In this document: positions 1 through 9,628 of the stretch, one piece after another
How the letters are laid out: every line of letters begins with the position of its first letter
How positions within the stretch are numbered: position 1 is the stretch's first letter
Virus record (IMG/VR): IMGVR_UViG_3300028392_000041
Span: 1 to 64,000 of that record
DNA from: a virus
Direction: 5' to 3' (one strand)
Length of the DNA stretch: 64,000 nucleotides
Notes under the pieces: generated by a model
Seen by the model: the letters and a program-made list of their open reading frames with translations, nothing else
What the model was told of the DNA's origin: nothing
Database searches by the model: none
Position numbers and translations under genes: made by a program

Positions 1-22
1 CTGGACTAAGTTGAAAAGGCAT
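1..22 (-). CDS. 18: Tail sheath protein gp18 (N-terminal start only)
   Basis: Only the first seven codons lie in the window; the gene continues beyond base 1. They read MPFQLSP, the usual opening of tail sheath proteins in T4-like marine and freshwater phages. A strong AAGGAG ribosome binding site sits 8 bases upstream. Position just after the large terminase gene matches the T4 order 17-18. The sheath contracts to drive the tube through the host envelope. The call rests on seven residues plus synteny, so it is likely but not proven. Confidence 0.6.
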
Positions 23-90
23 TGTAATTCTCCTTGTTACATGTACATGTTATTTGTTTGTGCCATTGAAAGTTTAAGCATTCACTAGAT

Positions 91-97
91 TATTTAG
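91..97 (-). promoter_or_regulatory. Late promoter-like box upstream of tail sheath
   Basis: On the minus strand the bases read CTAAATA, a variant of the T4 late -10 box TATAAATA also seen elsewhere in this window. It lies about 70 bases upstream of the sheath start and just past the terminase stop. A strong separate promoter for the abundant sheath protein would be expected. Confidence 0.45.
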
Positions 98-101
98 TAT
101 T

Positions 102-1736
102 TTAGAAGTTTAGAAGAGGTTTTTCCTCTGAACCCTGTCCGTCTGCTATAAACCCAAATGGGGTTAATTCATTTTCAATCGCTTTTATTCGAGACCTGTA
201 GATCAGATCCCTTAGATTGATATCATTTAAATCTTTAAAGTATGGTTGGGTAGTTAGCCAACCAAATAAAACCAAAGTCATTACTAGATCGTCACAGTAC
301 CCATCATCTGCAGCATAAGAACCCTTTGATTCAATAAAAGTTGTAATCTCTGAAATAGTATCGGCATCTGGAATCAATAACTTTTGTTCCTCGACCATAG
401 TTTTCAGGTTCATACAACCAATTCGTTTTACCTTTCTATCAGTAATCACACCCAACTGGGCACGACCACCACCGAAACCACCAGAAATTGTTTGTCCTTG
501 GGTGTTTCTATTCACGAACAAAAGGTTATCATATTCTAATTCGTTATGTAATATGTTAGCGACCTGCTCACTTATATTTATCTCTACTAAAATGTAGGCA
601 TTATTATATTCTTTAGCTACCTTGTATATAAAGTTCGGGTAGAGCAGCGCAGATACATCGTTTTTTCTAAATTTGGCAACCTGTCTGTATGGTGCCGATG
701 TAATATCAATAACTGAGAAAGCCGAATAGTCGCCTTCAACACCTGCCGATACATCGGCAATTAACACATAAGTGTGTGGTGGTTTCATAACTGGCTTACC
801 AAAGTTATCAAAGTTACCAGATTCCATTTCATAGACTGGTTCTTCAAATACATCTAGTCCATCTTTTGAAAACATAGGATAAGTCGGCGACATCATACCA
901 ATAACATCAGCATTGATCAAAGTCATTGCCGAGCCAAGGAACTTACATAGTACCTCTTGGTTAAACTTTAGATCGCCAAGAATGCCCTTCTGCTCATCAG
1001 CCCATTCTCTAGTTCTTCCTGGAATTTCCCAGTAAGGAATAAAACAATTTACAAAACCATTGCGACCATGTTCGGCATCGTTCCAAAATTTCCAGAAATG
1101 ATTATACCCAAGTGGGGTACTAGATAACAAGATTTTTGTCGTTTCGCCAGCTGAAATTGTAGGATAAACAGAAGTAAAAAACTGCTCAGCAACAGTGTTA
1201 GGAATGATCGCTGCCTCATCGACATATAAAAGATTAACAGATTTACCACGAATACCAGAAGCAGAAGTAGCAGCAGTGAAAACTTTAGATCCATTTTCTA
1301 ACTCAATATCCCCTTTATTCCAACCACGGATACCTTGTTGCATCCAGATAGGAAGTCCCTCATACATAGTTTGATAACGAGTAAGAACCTCACGAGCAGC
1401 AGTTGCTTTATTGGCAAGGATCGCAACAGTCTTGGCTTCTTGAAATAATGTATACCAAAGAATATAAGCAGCAGAAGTAGTTGTCTTACCTTGCTGACGA
1501 CCTTCCATCAAAATAACTTTTCTGTTAGTATGAATAATATCTAACTTTTTCTTTTGACAATCATATAGTTTAAACAACTGAAGACCATGGTCAAGCGTAA
1601 CAATCTGGCAGTAGTTTTCAATAAAGTAAATATAGTCAGTTTTACACTTAATAATTTCCTGCACCTGTTCTGGAGTATAGTTGACCTGTACTCCAATCGA
1701 TTTCAGATTGGGATTTGCATTATAAAAATCAGCCAT
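102..1736 (-). CDS. 17: Large terminase subunit gp17 (ATPase and nuclease)
   Basis: This is the packaging motor that translocates DNA into the prohead and cuts concatemers. The ATPase domain shows a Walker A motif, GRQQGKTT (residues 79-86), and a Walker B, LLYVDEAA (169-176, with D173 and E174). The C-terminal RNase H-like nuclease shows D328 (IADVSAG), E385 (LVEIN) and an aspartate cluster near 477-483 (DDGYCDD). At 544 residues it is shorter than T4 gp17 (610). It lies 3 bases after the gp15 gene, and the neck genes 13-15 follow upstream. The small subunit gene is far away at 50.9 kb on the other strand. Confidence 0.97.
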   Translation of the reverse strand: MADFYNANPNLKSIGVQVNYTPEQVQEIIKCKTDYIYFIENYCQIVTLDHGLQLFKLYDCQKKKLDIIHTNRKVILMEGRQQGKTTTSAAYILWYTLFQEAKTVAILANKATAAREVLTRYQTMYEGLPIWMQQGIRGWNKGDIELENGSKVFTAATSASGIRGKSVNLLYVDEAAIIPNTVAEQFFTSVYPTISAGETTKILLSSTPLGYNHFWKFWNDAEHGRNGFVNCFIPYWEIPGRTREWADEQKGILGDLKFNQEVLCKFLGSAMTLINADVIGMMSPTYPMFSKDGLDVFEEPVYEMESGNFDNFGKPVMKPPHTYVLIADVSAGVEGDYSAFSVIDITSAPYRQVAKFRKNDVSALLYPNFIYKVAKEYNNAYILVEINISEQVANILHNELEYDNLLFVNRNTQGQTISGGFGGGRAQLGVITDRKVKRIGCMNLKTMVEEQKLLIPDADTISEITTFIESKGSYAADDGYCDDLVMTLVLFGWLTTQPYFKDLNDINLRDLIYRSRIKAIENELTPFGFIADGQGSEEKPLLNF

Positions 1737-1739
1737 TAT

Positions 1740-2465
1740 TTAAAAGGTATCGTTCCAAGTTTCAGTAATTGTTTTAGTAGTAAAGTCGCCGTGAGCAGTA
1801 TATTTTCTGTTTGGCTGTGTATCATTAATAAAGACAGTAGTAATTGGACCAGCATTTGTAACTGGACCATAGAAATTAGATTTAACAGTAAAGTTAAGTG
1901 TATAAGTTACAAATCTTCTCTCTTGAAAAGTTCCGTCATAATTATCTTCAATGTTTACACTGTTTAAAATAATAGGAATATCCATAGTTAAATCTAACTC
2001 TGGAACAGCATTAATACTTAGAGTAAACTCAGGAGTAAAGAATGGAAGAATCTGTTCAACAATCTGAAGACAATCTTCTTGAGTTTTTGAAATAATATAA
2101 AGCGAAATGTCAAAGTTATATGGAACAGGACTATACGCTTGGTTTACTGTTGTTGGCGATGTATCGCTGTTATTGGCAGTAATTTTATTCATACGATTTG
2201 TTTTTCTTGACGCATCGTATGCCATACTTGTAATTTCAAAAGACATTCTTGGAAGAGTAATATAAGTATTTTTTTCCAATCCTGGATCTTGTTCAATACG
2301 AACTAACCATTTTTCTTTTGGCGCATATGTTAATGGAACAACAAGAGTTTGACCAATTGTCCCATCGTTTTTCTCACGCTGAATTTTAATATTGCTGAAC
2401 AGACTGCCGAATGATACGATAACTTTACGAGTCAATCCGTGATAGAATGGTGGGATATTAAGCAT
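1740..2465 (-). CDS. 15: Tail sheath stabilizer and completion protein gp15
   Basis: The protein is expected to cap the finished tail and join it to the head neck. It is 241 residues against 272 in T4 gp15. It shares the T4 pattern FSNI(K/Q)I-R near residues 23-30, a VPLTYAPKEKW segment matching VPITYASKEH, and the QIVEQILPFF signature near residues 135-144. It overlaps the gp14 gene by one base, which fits translational coupling. Neighbours gp17 on one side and gp14 and gp13 on the other support the call. Confidence 0.9.
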   Translation of the reverse strand: MLNIPPFYHGLTRKVIVSFGSLFSNIKIQREKNDGTIGQTLVVPLTYAPKEKWLVRIEQDPGLEKNTYITLPRMSFEITSMAYDASRKTNRMNKITANNSDTSPTTVNQAYSPVPYNFDISLYIISKTQEDCLQIVEQILPFFTPEFTLSINAVPELDLTMDIPIILNSVNIEDNYDGTFQERRFVTYTLNFTVKSNFYGPVTNAGPITTVFINDTQPNRKYTAHGDFTTKTITETWNDTF

Positions 2466-3523
2466 TATTGAATATCTCCGAACGGATTATTAACATTGAA
2501 AACAACATCAGTTGCTTCAGCTTTAAATTTAATATTGTCACCATAAGAGTTTGGTAAATCTGGATTTGATTCGATAGTTGCTACTGCAGTAGCTGGAGTT
2601 CCAACATACAATAATATTGCTGAACCATTGGCAGCAGAGCCAGTTGTATGTGTTGGTGGAGTAGAACCAAGAGTTCCTGCAGTTGTTACTTTATAATTTT
2701 TGTTGCTATATGAAACATTAGTATTAGTATTTACTGAAGCAGATGCAGTCCACCAATAACCAATTTTAATAGTTGGCGCAGTATCATATCCAGTACCAAC
2801 ATCTAAAATATTAATTGCTGAAACTGACCCAGATGTTAATTCTAGCGAAAGACTTGCTGGCTGGAATGCAGCAGTTCCACCACCACCTGTTAATGTAATA
2901 GTTGGCGTAATAGTGTATCCTGCGCCTGCACTGGTAATATTAACATGAGTAACTGAACCAATCGCATTTCTAGCATAGTCAGTGTCATATGTTTTAAGTG
3001 TTTCAAATACATCAATATCTTTAAGACCAGTGTCAATGTGCTCAGAAGCATACTGGAACAATTCAACATTAAGACGATAAACATAAAGTTTACCAAGTTG
3101 ATAAAATGGATCTTGATGTTGAACAAACTTAATTTCAAATAGACCTTTAGTCAAAGGAAAATAAAGTAGATCTCCTTCGTTTGGTCTATTTGGTAATTGA
3201 GTCTGACCAAATCTGCCTACCAACTGATCCCAACGGCGACGAGCAACAGTAAGAGTTGCTGACTGTTCCATCATTAAACCAAACTTCTCAATGAAAGCAC
3301 CTTGACCTTCAAATCCTTGATTAGTTTCAAGATACATCTCTATACCATATGCTTCTTTAAACTCAGACAGTCTGTCTTCACCAAGAATATTATCTTTGGC
3401 TACGAGTGTTCTTGGGATATAGTAGAAATCTTGCCCATAAATCTGCATTGATTCGATAATAATATCTTCAAGAAGATACTGTTCGTTTGCAGTTCCTTGG
3501 GAAAAGTAGACATTGCGTGGCAT
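2465..3523 (-). CDS. 14: Neck protein gp14
   Basis: This is a head-neck protein that helps close the filled head and provides the tail attachment site. Residues 1-175 resemble T4 gp14, starting MPRNVYFSQGT and including the YIPR segment. It is 352 residues long against 256 in T4. The extra length is mostly residues 190-320, which hold two glycine-rich repeats (GAGYTITPTITL and GTGYDTAPTIKI) and one 'TTAGT-PPTHTTGSA-NGSA' module. The same modules recur in gp8, gp25 and other proteins of this window, so they look like mobile decorations rather than part of the neck core. Confidence 0.88.
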   Translation of the reverse strand: MPRNVYFSQGTANEQYLLEDIIIESMQIYGQDFYYIPRTLVAKDNILGEDRLSEFKEAYGIEMYLETNQGFEGQGAFIEKFGLMMEQSATLTVARRRWDQLVGRFGQTQLPNRPNEGDLLYFPLTKGLFEIKFVQHQDPFYQLGKLYVYRLNVELFQYASEHIDTGLKDIDVFETLKTYDTDYARNAIGSVTHVNITSAGAGYTITPTITLTGGGGTAAFQPASLSLELTSGSVSAINILDVGTGYDTAPTIKIGYWWTASASVNTNTNVSYSNKNYKVTTAGTLGSTPPTHTTGSAANGSAILLYVGTPATAVATIESNPDLPNSYGDNIKFKAEATDVVFNVNNPFGDIQ

Positions 3524-3526
3524 TAA

Positions 3527-4564
3527 TTACCCCATCATGAAGTCAAGTGGAGCAGATTTATTTTGTAGTTCGTCTTCTAGTGCTTTAATTTCAGCATTCG
3601 CTTCGTTATACAGCAAATTGCCATCCAATGTTACACCACCTGGAAGTTGTAAACCACTAAACTTTTTCAGGTTGGTTCCCCACTGACGCTTGAACAACGC
3701 AGTAGTATAACGCTTGAGCCATGGTTCATTCCATACTTTAGTAAACTCAACAGGATCTAAACCACGATATGCTTCAATAATAACATAGTTACCAACATCA
3801 ATCTTTTGACCATTGAGCCAGTCAATGTCAATCTGTAATCTGTTTTCTAAACGATTGAAACGATAGATAGGTTTACCATTAAGCAACAAATCTAATGTTG
3901 CTAAGTGTTGCATAACAGTTGTGTAGTAAATCAATGAAGTACTAGACAAATCGTAAAGATCGTTTAATCTTAATTGATATTGTAAGTCAAAAATTGATTT
4001 AGAAGAAGATGTTCCTTGAAATAATGGCATAACTCTTGTTACACCATAAACTGAATCGGCGATAGGAATATATTTGTTCTCGATATCGCCAGGAGTAAAC
4101 CAATCAGTGGCAGTGCTAATTGTTCCAGTTACTGTGTTGCCATTAACATCTTTTCCAACAATAGTTTCTCCAGGAGTAAACATAATTGTCGGTCCAACTG
4201 GACGACCAGTAACAACAGGAATTAGACGAGCAACATAAAGTAAAGATTGATCAGTGTTATATGGAAGCACACCATTTTGTGAACCATACACAGTTGCAGC
4301 AACACCTGAAGTTTGACCAACAATTTTAGAATTGCCAGCAAAAGACAATCCATTATTAGATGTAATCTTCATTGTTGAAGCAGTAATCTGATGCTTTAAA
4401 TATAACTTCTCAATACCATCATAGTGATATAAACGAAAAATATCTAACGACTCGTCAATACGATCTTCTAATTGATCATCGTCTACATTTATCTCAAGCA
4501 CAGGTGCGCCAAGATTGCGTAGGCAATAATTTTTAAAGTCGGCTCTAGTTGCTGGAATCGCCAT
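3527..4564 (-). CDS. 13: Neck protein gp13
   Basis: This protein partners gp14 in the head completion complex. It is 345 residues, near T4 gp13 (309). The N-terminus (MAIPATRADFKNYCLRNLGAP, then a DDQLEDRIDESLDIF helix) is the conserved gp13 opening, and the C-terminal part has FTKVWNEPWLKRYTTALFKRQWG-type residues also typical of the family. Residues 65-150 hold an inserted beta-rich stretch. The start codon lies 1 base after the stop of the adjacent fibre gene region, and gp14 follows after 3 bases. Confidence 0.88.
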   Translation of the reverse strand: MAIPATRADFKNYCLRNLGAPVLEINVDDDQLEDRIDESLDIFRLYHYDGIEKLYLKHQITASTMKITSNNGLSFAGNSKIVGQTSGVAATVYGSQNGVLPYNTDQSLLYVARLIPVVTGRPVGPTIMFTPGETIVGKDVNGNTVTGTISTATDWFTPGDIENKYIPIADSVYGVTRVMPLFQGTSSSKSIFDLQYQLRLNDLYDLSSTSLIYYTTVMQHLATLDLLLNGKPIYRFNRLENRLQIDIDWLNGQKIDVGNYVIIEAYRGLDPVEFTKVWNEPWLKRYTTALFKRQWGTNLKKFSGLQLPGGVTLDGNLLYNEANAEIKALEDELQNKSAPLDFMMG

Positions 4565-4565
4565 A

Positions 4566-6731
4566 TTAGTTTCCTAGTTTTGCTTTTAATTCTTCGATTT
4601 GTTTTTGCTGCTCTTTAATTGCTTCGACTAACAATGGGATAACTCTTTCGTATTGAATAGTTAAATATTTGTCATCAATTGGTGCAGGAACAACAACCTC
4701 TGGGAGAACTGCTTGAACTTGCTGAGCAGATAAACCAACTTCTTCCTTTGAAGAATCATATCCCAAAGCTGCAGCTGTTTGATTTGCTGTATAATGAAAA
4801 CCATCGAGAGATAAAACTTTCTCAAGAGCATTTTTAATATTGCCCTTACGATCTTTTAAACGATCATCAGAGTAGTAAGAAGTAATTGCAGCAGTTGCGC
4901 GAATCTCGCCATCAGTAGTATTTGTTGTACTACCAACTGCCAAACCACCACGGATTAATGTTTGACCAGTTACCGAAGAACCAATATTAATAGTAGTAGT
5001 AGAACCAGTGGTACCACCAGTACCGATGTTTATTGTTTTAGTAAATGCTCCAGACAATGCAGCAGAACTAATATTCCAAGTAGAAGAAGCACCTGTTCCA
5101 CTATACCCAATAGTTCCTGAAGTGACAGAACCAAACGCAGAAAGAGTAGTTAAATTAGTATTGAATAATGTTAGTGTACCAGTAGAAGAAGAAGCGATCG
5201 TTGGTGATGCTCCATTTATATTCAATGTAGTAGCATTACCGAGAGTTACGGTAGCATTATTAATTGAAGCAGTACCAGTAGATGCACCGATAGAAAGAGT
5301 AGTAGCTGCGCCACCAATGTTTAGTGTTGTAACTGTTGAATTAAACACAGAAGCAGTAGTGCTAGTTGTAGCAATTACTGGTGAAGAACCATTAAGGTTT
5401 AATGCAGTAGCATTTGATAATGTTACTGTTGGGTTGGCGATAGTCGCTGTACCACTAGAAGCACCTAGTGCTAAAGTAGTGGCTGCGCCAAAGGCATTAA
5501 CAGTAGTGGCAGTTGCGTTGAACACATTCTGTGTTGTTTGAGTACCAACTAGAGTACCAGTATAATCTTTTAAGTTAGTTCTGTTCCATTGACCAACCTG
5601 AGTTGCACCATTACCACCAGAGTTTTCTGCGTAAAAATCTAAGTCACCATTTGATGCACCAGCAGAAGTTTCTGCTTGGATATATGTGTAACCATCAACA
5701 GACTTAACACCACCAAGCGATGACCAAGCACCTGAAGAATATCCTTCAAATGTAGATTGAGTAGAATTATAACGAACCATACCAACTGCTGGTGTATATG
5801 GTCGTTGTGCAGTTGTACCTGATGGAACTTGTAGGTAACCAAGAGTGGTAAGAGAAGTAACAGTACCAGCAGTTGGAATTGTTCCGCCAGTAACTGTATA
5901 GGTAATGCTTGTTCCAGAAACAATGCTTGCTACAACTACGCTGGTTGGAGAACCACCAAAGAGAGTTCCAGTACCAGCAGTGGCAGAAATATTTTGTCCA
6001 ACATTAATACCAGTGGTAGATGTTATACCAGTGAGTGTTGCTGTCCATGGACCAGTACCAGTAATAGTTCCAACAGTTGCACCACCATAACTTCCATTGC
6101 TCATTGTTATAGAAGTGACACCAGCAAACGATGTTGTAGTATCGCCAACCTGCGCAGCAGTAGAGCCAATTGTTAAAGCAGAAGTAACCCAAGAAGGAGC
6201 ACTAGATGCACCAGTAGAGCGAAGAACATATCCTGAAGCACCTGGAGCAATAAATGCAGTTGTATTAGTATCTGATTGATAAACTAGATAACCTGCAGAA
6301 CCACCTTGAATGTTTGCAGCATTGGTAGCGTTAGTAGCAGTACCAGTAGTAAGAGAAGAAGCGTTTACCCAAATTGGTGTACCACTACCAGCAGATTGTA
6401 GCAACTGGCCAGAAGTACCAGCAGAATTAAGAGCCAAACCACCAGAAGTAGAATAAGCAACTGCGCCAGCTGTAGCAGTTAATGAAGAACCAGTACCACC
6501 ATATGTTAAACCAATGGCATTACCAGCCCATACAGAATTGGTAGACAATGTTTTATTTGTTAGTGATTGAGTTGCAGAAAGAGTAACAACTGTCGCTCCA
6601 CCACCAGCTGTGGAACCATCATGCAAACGCAATGTTTTTATATCGGTATCATAGGTGATCTCACCCTGTGCTCCAGTAAAAGCATTGTTTTGTGTAGTTG
6701 TACCTCTTCTAAATTGTACTTGGGATGACAT
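4566..6731 (-). CDS. Tail fibre protein with S74 self-cleaving chaperone tail
   Basis: The 721-residue protein begins with a phage fibre attachment motif (VQFRRGTT, ITYDTDIKTLRLHDG, residues 5-45) and continues as low-complexity Thr/Ser/Gly/Ala repeats that probably form a trimeric beta fibre. The last about 110 residues are an intramolecular chaperone (peptidase S74): YYSDDRLKD near residue 618, then a coiled coil ending KEQQKQIEELKAK. The family cleaves just before the Ser of SDxRLK after trimer folding. It is one of three S74 fibres here, with 17783-18634 and 25552-26796. Receptor specificity cannot be read from the sequence. Confidence 0.85.
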   Translation of the reverse strand: MSSQVQFRRGTTTQNNAFTGAQGEITYDTDIKTLRLHDGSTAGGGATVVTLSATQSLTNKTLSTNSVWAGNAIGLTYGGTGSSLTATAGAVAYSTSGGLALNSAGTSGQLLQSAGSGTPIWVNASSLTTGTATNATNAANIQGGSAGYLVYQSDTNTTAFIAPGASGYVLRSTGASSAPSWVTSALTIGSTAAQVGDTTTSFAGVTSITMSNGSYGGATVGTITGTGPWTATLTGITSTTGINVGQNISATAGTGTLFGGSPTSVVVASIVSGTSITYTVTGGTIPTAGTVTSLTTLGYLQVPSGTTAQRPYTPAVGMVRYNSTQSTFEGYSSGAWSSLGGVKSVDGYTYIQAETSAGASNGDLDFYAENSGGNGATQVGQWNRTNLKDYTGTLVGTQTTQNVFNATATTVNAFGAATTLALGASSGTATIANPTVTLSNATALNLNGSSPVIATTSTTASVFNSTVTTLNIGGAATTLSIGASTGTASINNATVTLGNATTLNINGASPTIASSSTGTLTLFNTNLTTLSAFGSVTSGTIGYSGTGASSTWNISSAALSGAFTKTINIGTGGTTGSTTTINIGSSVTGQTLIRGGLAVGSTTNTTDGEIRATAAITSYYSDDRLKDRKGNIKNALEKVLSLDGFHYTANQTAAALGYDSSKEEVGLSAQQVQAVLPEVVVPAPIDDKYLTIQYERVIPLLVEAIKEQQKQIEELKAKLGN

Positions 6732-6751
6732 TTATAATTCCTCTTTCGATA

Positions 6752-6759
6752 TATTTATG
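6752..6759 (-). promoter_or_regulatory. Late promoter-like box for the S74 fibre gene
   Basis: CATAAATA on the minus strand differs from the T4 late box TATAAATA at one position. It overlaps the stop codon of the upstream 954-residue structural gene and sits about 20 bases before the fibre ATG, with a GAGGA ribosome binding site between them. Spacing is suitable for a late transcript start. Confidence 0.5.
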
Positions 6760-9619
6760 CTTGCGCTTCAGACCAAAATAAGTTAATATTTGCAACAGCT
6801 GCAGCACTGTCTAAGTTTTTAACAACAATTGCCAACATGTCTGGTCCGTCTGGATAGTTAGCATAGCCACCAATTGATGAGTTTGATAATTCTTTCAACT
6901 GACCCAAGTCAATTTCAGCGAAACCATTTGGTTGACCAAGAGTTGAAAAGTTTTGTTCACCTGGAGTTGCAGCAGTTGAACTGCTTGTAGAAATCTGAGC
7001 AAAAGATGGCTGTGAACCAAGACCAACAGTATTAACAGATGTCCATGTTAGTGATGTTGCATCAATATTTCCTGGATTCAAAATACCAGTTACCTGAACA
7101 GATTTATCAGACTGGACCTGTAATTTTTGTAGTAGCAGTAAAGATCTATTAACTAAATCTCGATCGCCAAGAGTTCCTGAAATTGAGTTAGATACCGATG
7201 GAGCCAAACGAAGGAAGAATGCAGTTTTAGATTGATTACCAGTTAATGATATACTAGTGGCAGTATAGTTAAAGTAGTAACCACGATCATTATCAAATCC
7301 ACCATCAATAATATAAGAAGAACCCCAGTGGCAGATTGTTGGTGAAGCAGTAACAGAAGACAACCACACGGCAGTTTGTCCATTGCCAACTGCATGAGAT
7401 GCAGCAGTAGTTCCAGTAAATGTTTGTGATTTACCACCAACATACTGGGTGATAGATGCGCCACGGGTACAACCAGTTAAATTATTTCCAGAAACACCTG
7501 AGAAGTTAATTAGTTCGCCTTCAATATTAACTGTTCCACCGATAGTCGGAAATCTAGAAGCATCAACTAAAGGTATAGTTGTTACTGAACTATTAATTGA
7601 TGAAGAAAGAACTGAAACTGCTGATTCATTTTTAACTTGATAACGAACTGATTGGTTACCAGTTCTCATATATGCTTCATCGTTTAAATTATTTTGTTTC
7701 ATACGATGAGCAACAACAAAGTTACCATCTGACCCACGCATCATAAAATCAATAAAGCCAGCACCGTACCATGAGAATGAAATTCCCATCATTTGCATTT
7801 TGTTTAAATTCACATTAAACCCAGAGAATCCAGTTCCGTCCATCTTATCAATATTAAATTGAGATTGTGGAACTCGTGTATCTGAAACCAAAGCGTATTT
7901 AATTGAAGCCGATGAATTAACACCACGATACTCTGGGTTAATAGACATAGTATTGTCATCGGTAATAGAACCAACTTTATATGTCATACCACGAATAACA
8001 ATATTATCGCCAATTTTTAATTGTTGAGTAAATCGACAAGAGCCATTACCAGTCACAGTTTGCGATCCTGGAGTTACAGAAATATATGCTGAGAGTTGAT
8101 AAGTTGCTGATCGTTTAACGCATGCTAATTCTTTACCATCAAATTCCCAGAACACACCATTTTGTTCATCGAATGGACCACAACGAACAGTTGCGCCAGT
8201 CCAGTTTGTACAAGTTACACGAGGGAAAGAAGTAATAACAGCAGAAGCAGATCCTAACGCTGATGCAGCAACTACAGTAAACACTGTTTCTGAAACAATA
8301 CTATTTACACCATATGTCCCATTATATCCCGATGTTAGAACACCTGCGATTTGAACAGTGGAGTTGACTTGAAGACCATGATCAATTTCAGTGGTAACTG
8401 TAATTAACGAACCAGATGTAGTTCCTGATGCAGAAATTTGATCAAGGTTAATAACAGGATTAAACAAAACACCTGAAGACCAAAATAAACCTTTACCTGA
8501 TTGGTAACGCATGTATTTTTTAGTCTGACGAGAAACAGAAGCACCATGAGTTGGAACAAAGTTACCCAACTGAACACCACCATCAAATGGGCGATGAAGA
8601 ACGAATGCATCTGAACGAGTATAAACAGACATGTTAATTGATGAGTTGGCAACAGCGCCACCAACACGAGCAGTAAAAGTAAATACTGTTGGAGATGTAA
8701 CTGTTTCTGCGTAAAAATTACCAGTGAGTAAAGAGTGGTTAGTACCGCTAGAAATAGCAACACCAACAATAGGAGTTCCTGGAACAAGACCATGATTGGA
8801 TGAACAAGTTACAGTAATTTTAGAAGGAGAGTTAGCATCCGATGTAAACGATGCAGTATTTAATGATGATCCTGCATAGAAACCACCACGACGAGCATAT
8901 GTTGATGCATTATAAAGCGACAATCCGTTTGTTCCAACAATACCCTTTGCGTAGTATGTTAATGTAGTTGAAGTTGGAACTGTGTTAATAACAAACGAAC
9001 CTTCAGCACGAGAAGATGATGCTGTATTTGCTAATCCATAAACAATAACTGGAGTAGCAACTGTTAAACCATGATCAGCAGAACAAGTAACAGTAATTAA
9101 AGAAGGAGAAGAACCATCAGTTGTTACATTAGTAACGAATAAATCTAGTCCTGGCTTTTCAAAAATACCTGGAATGTTTTTTTGGTCAAAATAGTTTTGC
9201 CATTTAGTTGGTTGTAGACCATACTCAAAGTCAGCGTCAATCAATGCCTGCGGGTTAGCAACACGCATGCGTTCAATAGCATCAACACCGAAAGCATAGG
9301 GGCGAACAATATTACCTAAGTTCTTTGGAGCATCAGTATAGATGGAAATTTTATCTGTCGACAAATACATTGAAGTATCGGCAGAAAATGTTAATGTTGA
9401 AATACCTTGTTGTTCAGAATAAAAAGTAGTATTATCTGCAGGATCATACGCAATAGTACCACTACGAGTTGGATCACCAATCGCATATAAGTTTGTCTGA
9501 TTTGTTTTGTTTGCGATAATTAACAGTTGAGTTAAATCACACTTGCCTGGAAACTTTAGCGTACCTGCGCCAGCAATTCCTGGAGTAAAAATATATTTTT
9601 CAATTAACTGGCGTGCCAT
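6755..9619 (-). CDS. Large virion structural protein, tail-associated
   Basis: The 954-residue protein starts MARQLIEKYIFTPG, with LIEKY-FTPG and a PYAFGVDAIERMR block (residues 108-122) that I recall from structural proteins of T4-like cyanophages and pelagiphages. Its middle has three copies of an 'ITVTCS-DHGL--GTPV' unit (about residues 175, 270 and 400), a beta-sandwich-like repeat. It carries no recognisable enzyme motif. It lies among fibre genes, read in the same direction, 9 bases after a short fibre-like gene. It is probably a fibre or baseplate attachment component; the exact role is unknown. Confidence 0.7.
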   Translation of the reverse strand: MARQLIEKYIFTPGIAGAGTLKFPGKCDLTQLLIIANKTNQTNLYAIGDPTRSGTIAYDPADNTTFYSEQQGISTLTFSADTSMYLSTDKISIYTDAPKNLGNIVRPYAFGVDAIERMRVANPQALIDADFEYGLQPTKWQNYFDQKNIPGIFEKPGLDLFVTNVTTDGSSPSLITVTCSADHGLTVATPVIVYGLANTASSSRAEGSFVINTVPTSTTLTYYAKGIVGTNGLSLYNASTYARRGGFYAGSSLNTASFTSDANSPSKITVTCSSNHGLVPGTPIVGVAISSGTNHSLLTGNFYAETVTSPTVFTFTARVGGAVANSSINMSVYTRSDAFVLHRPFDGGVQLGNFVPTHGASVSRQTKKYMRYQSGKGLFWSSGVLFNPVINLDQISASGTTSGSLITVTTEIDHGLQVNSTVQIAGVLTSGYNGTYGVNSIVSETVFTVVAASALGSASAVITSFPRVTCTNWTGATVRCGPFDEQNGVFWEFDGKELACVKRSATYQLSAYISVTPGSQTVTGNGSCRFTQQLKIGDNIVIRGMTYKVGSITDDNTMSINPEYRGVNSSASIKYALVSDTRVPQSQFNIDKMDGTGFSGFNVNLNKMQMMGISFSWYGAGFIDFMMRGSDGNFVVAHRMKQNNLNDEAYMRTGNQSVRYQVKNESAVSVLSSSINSSVTTIPLVDASRFPTIGGTVNIEGELINFSGVSGNNLTGCTRGASITQYVGGKSQTFTGTTAASHAVGNGQTAVWLSSVTASPTICHWGSSYIIDGGFDNDRGYYFNYTATSISLTGNQSKTAFFLRLAPSVSNSISGTLGDRDLVNRSLLLLQKLQVQSDKSVQVTGILNPGNIDATSLTWTSVNTVGLGSQPSFAQISTSSSTAATPGEQNFSTLGQPNGFAEIDLGQLKELSNSSIGGYANYPDGPDMLAIVVKNLDSAAAVANINLFWSEAQA

Positions 9620-9628
9620 GTTATTCCT

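Noticed and set aside
5008-5541. Open frame on the plus strand within the S74 fibre gene
   Set aside because: It is antisense to a repetitive Thr/Ala/Val-biased gene and has no binding site or family pattern; similar frames at 10488, 12393 and 35403 arise the same way.
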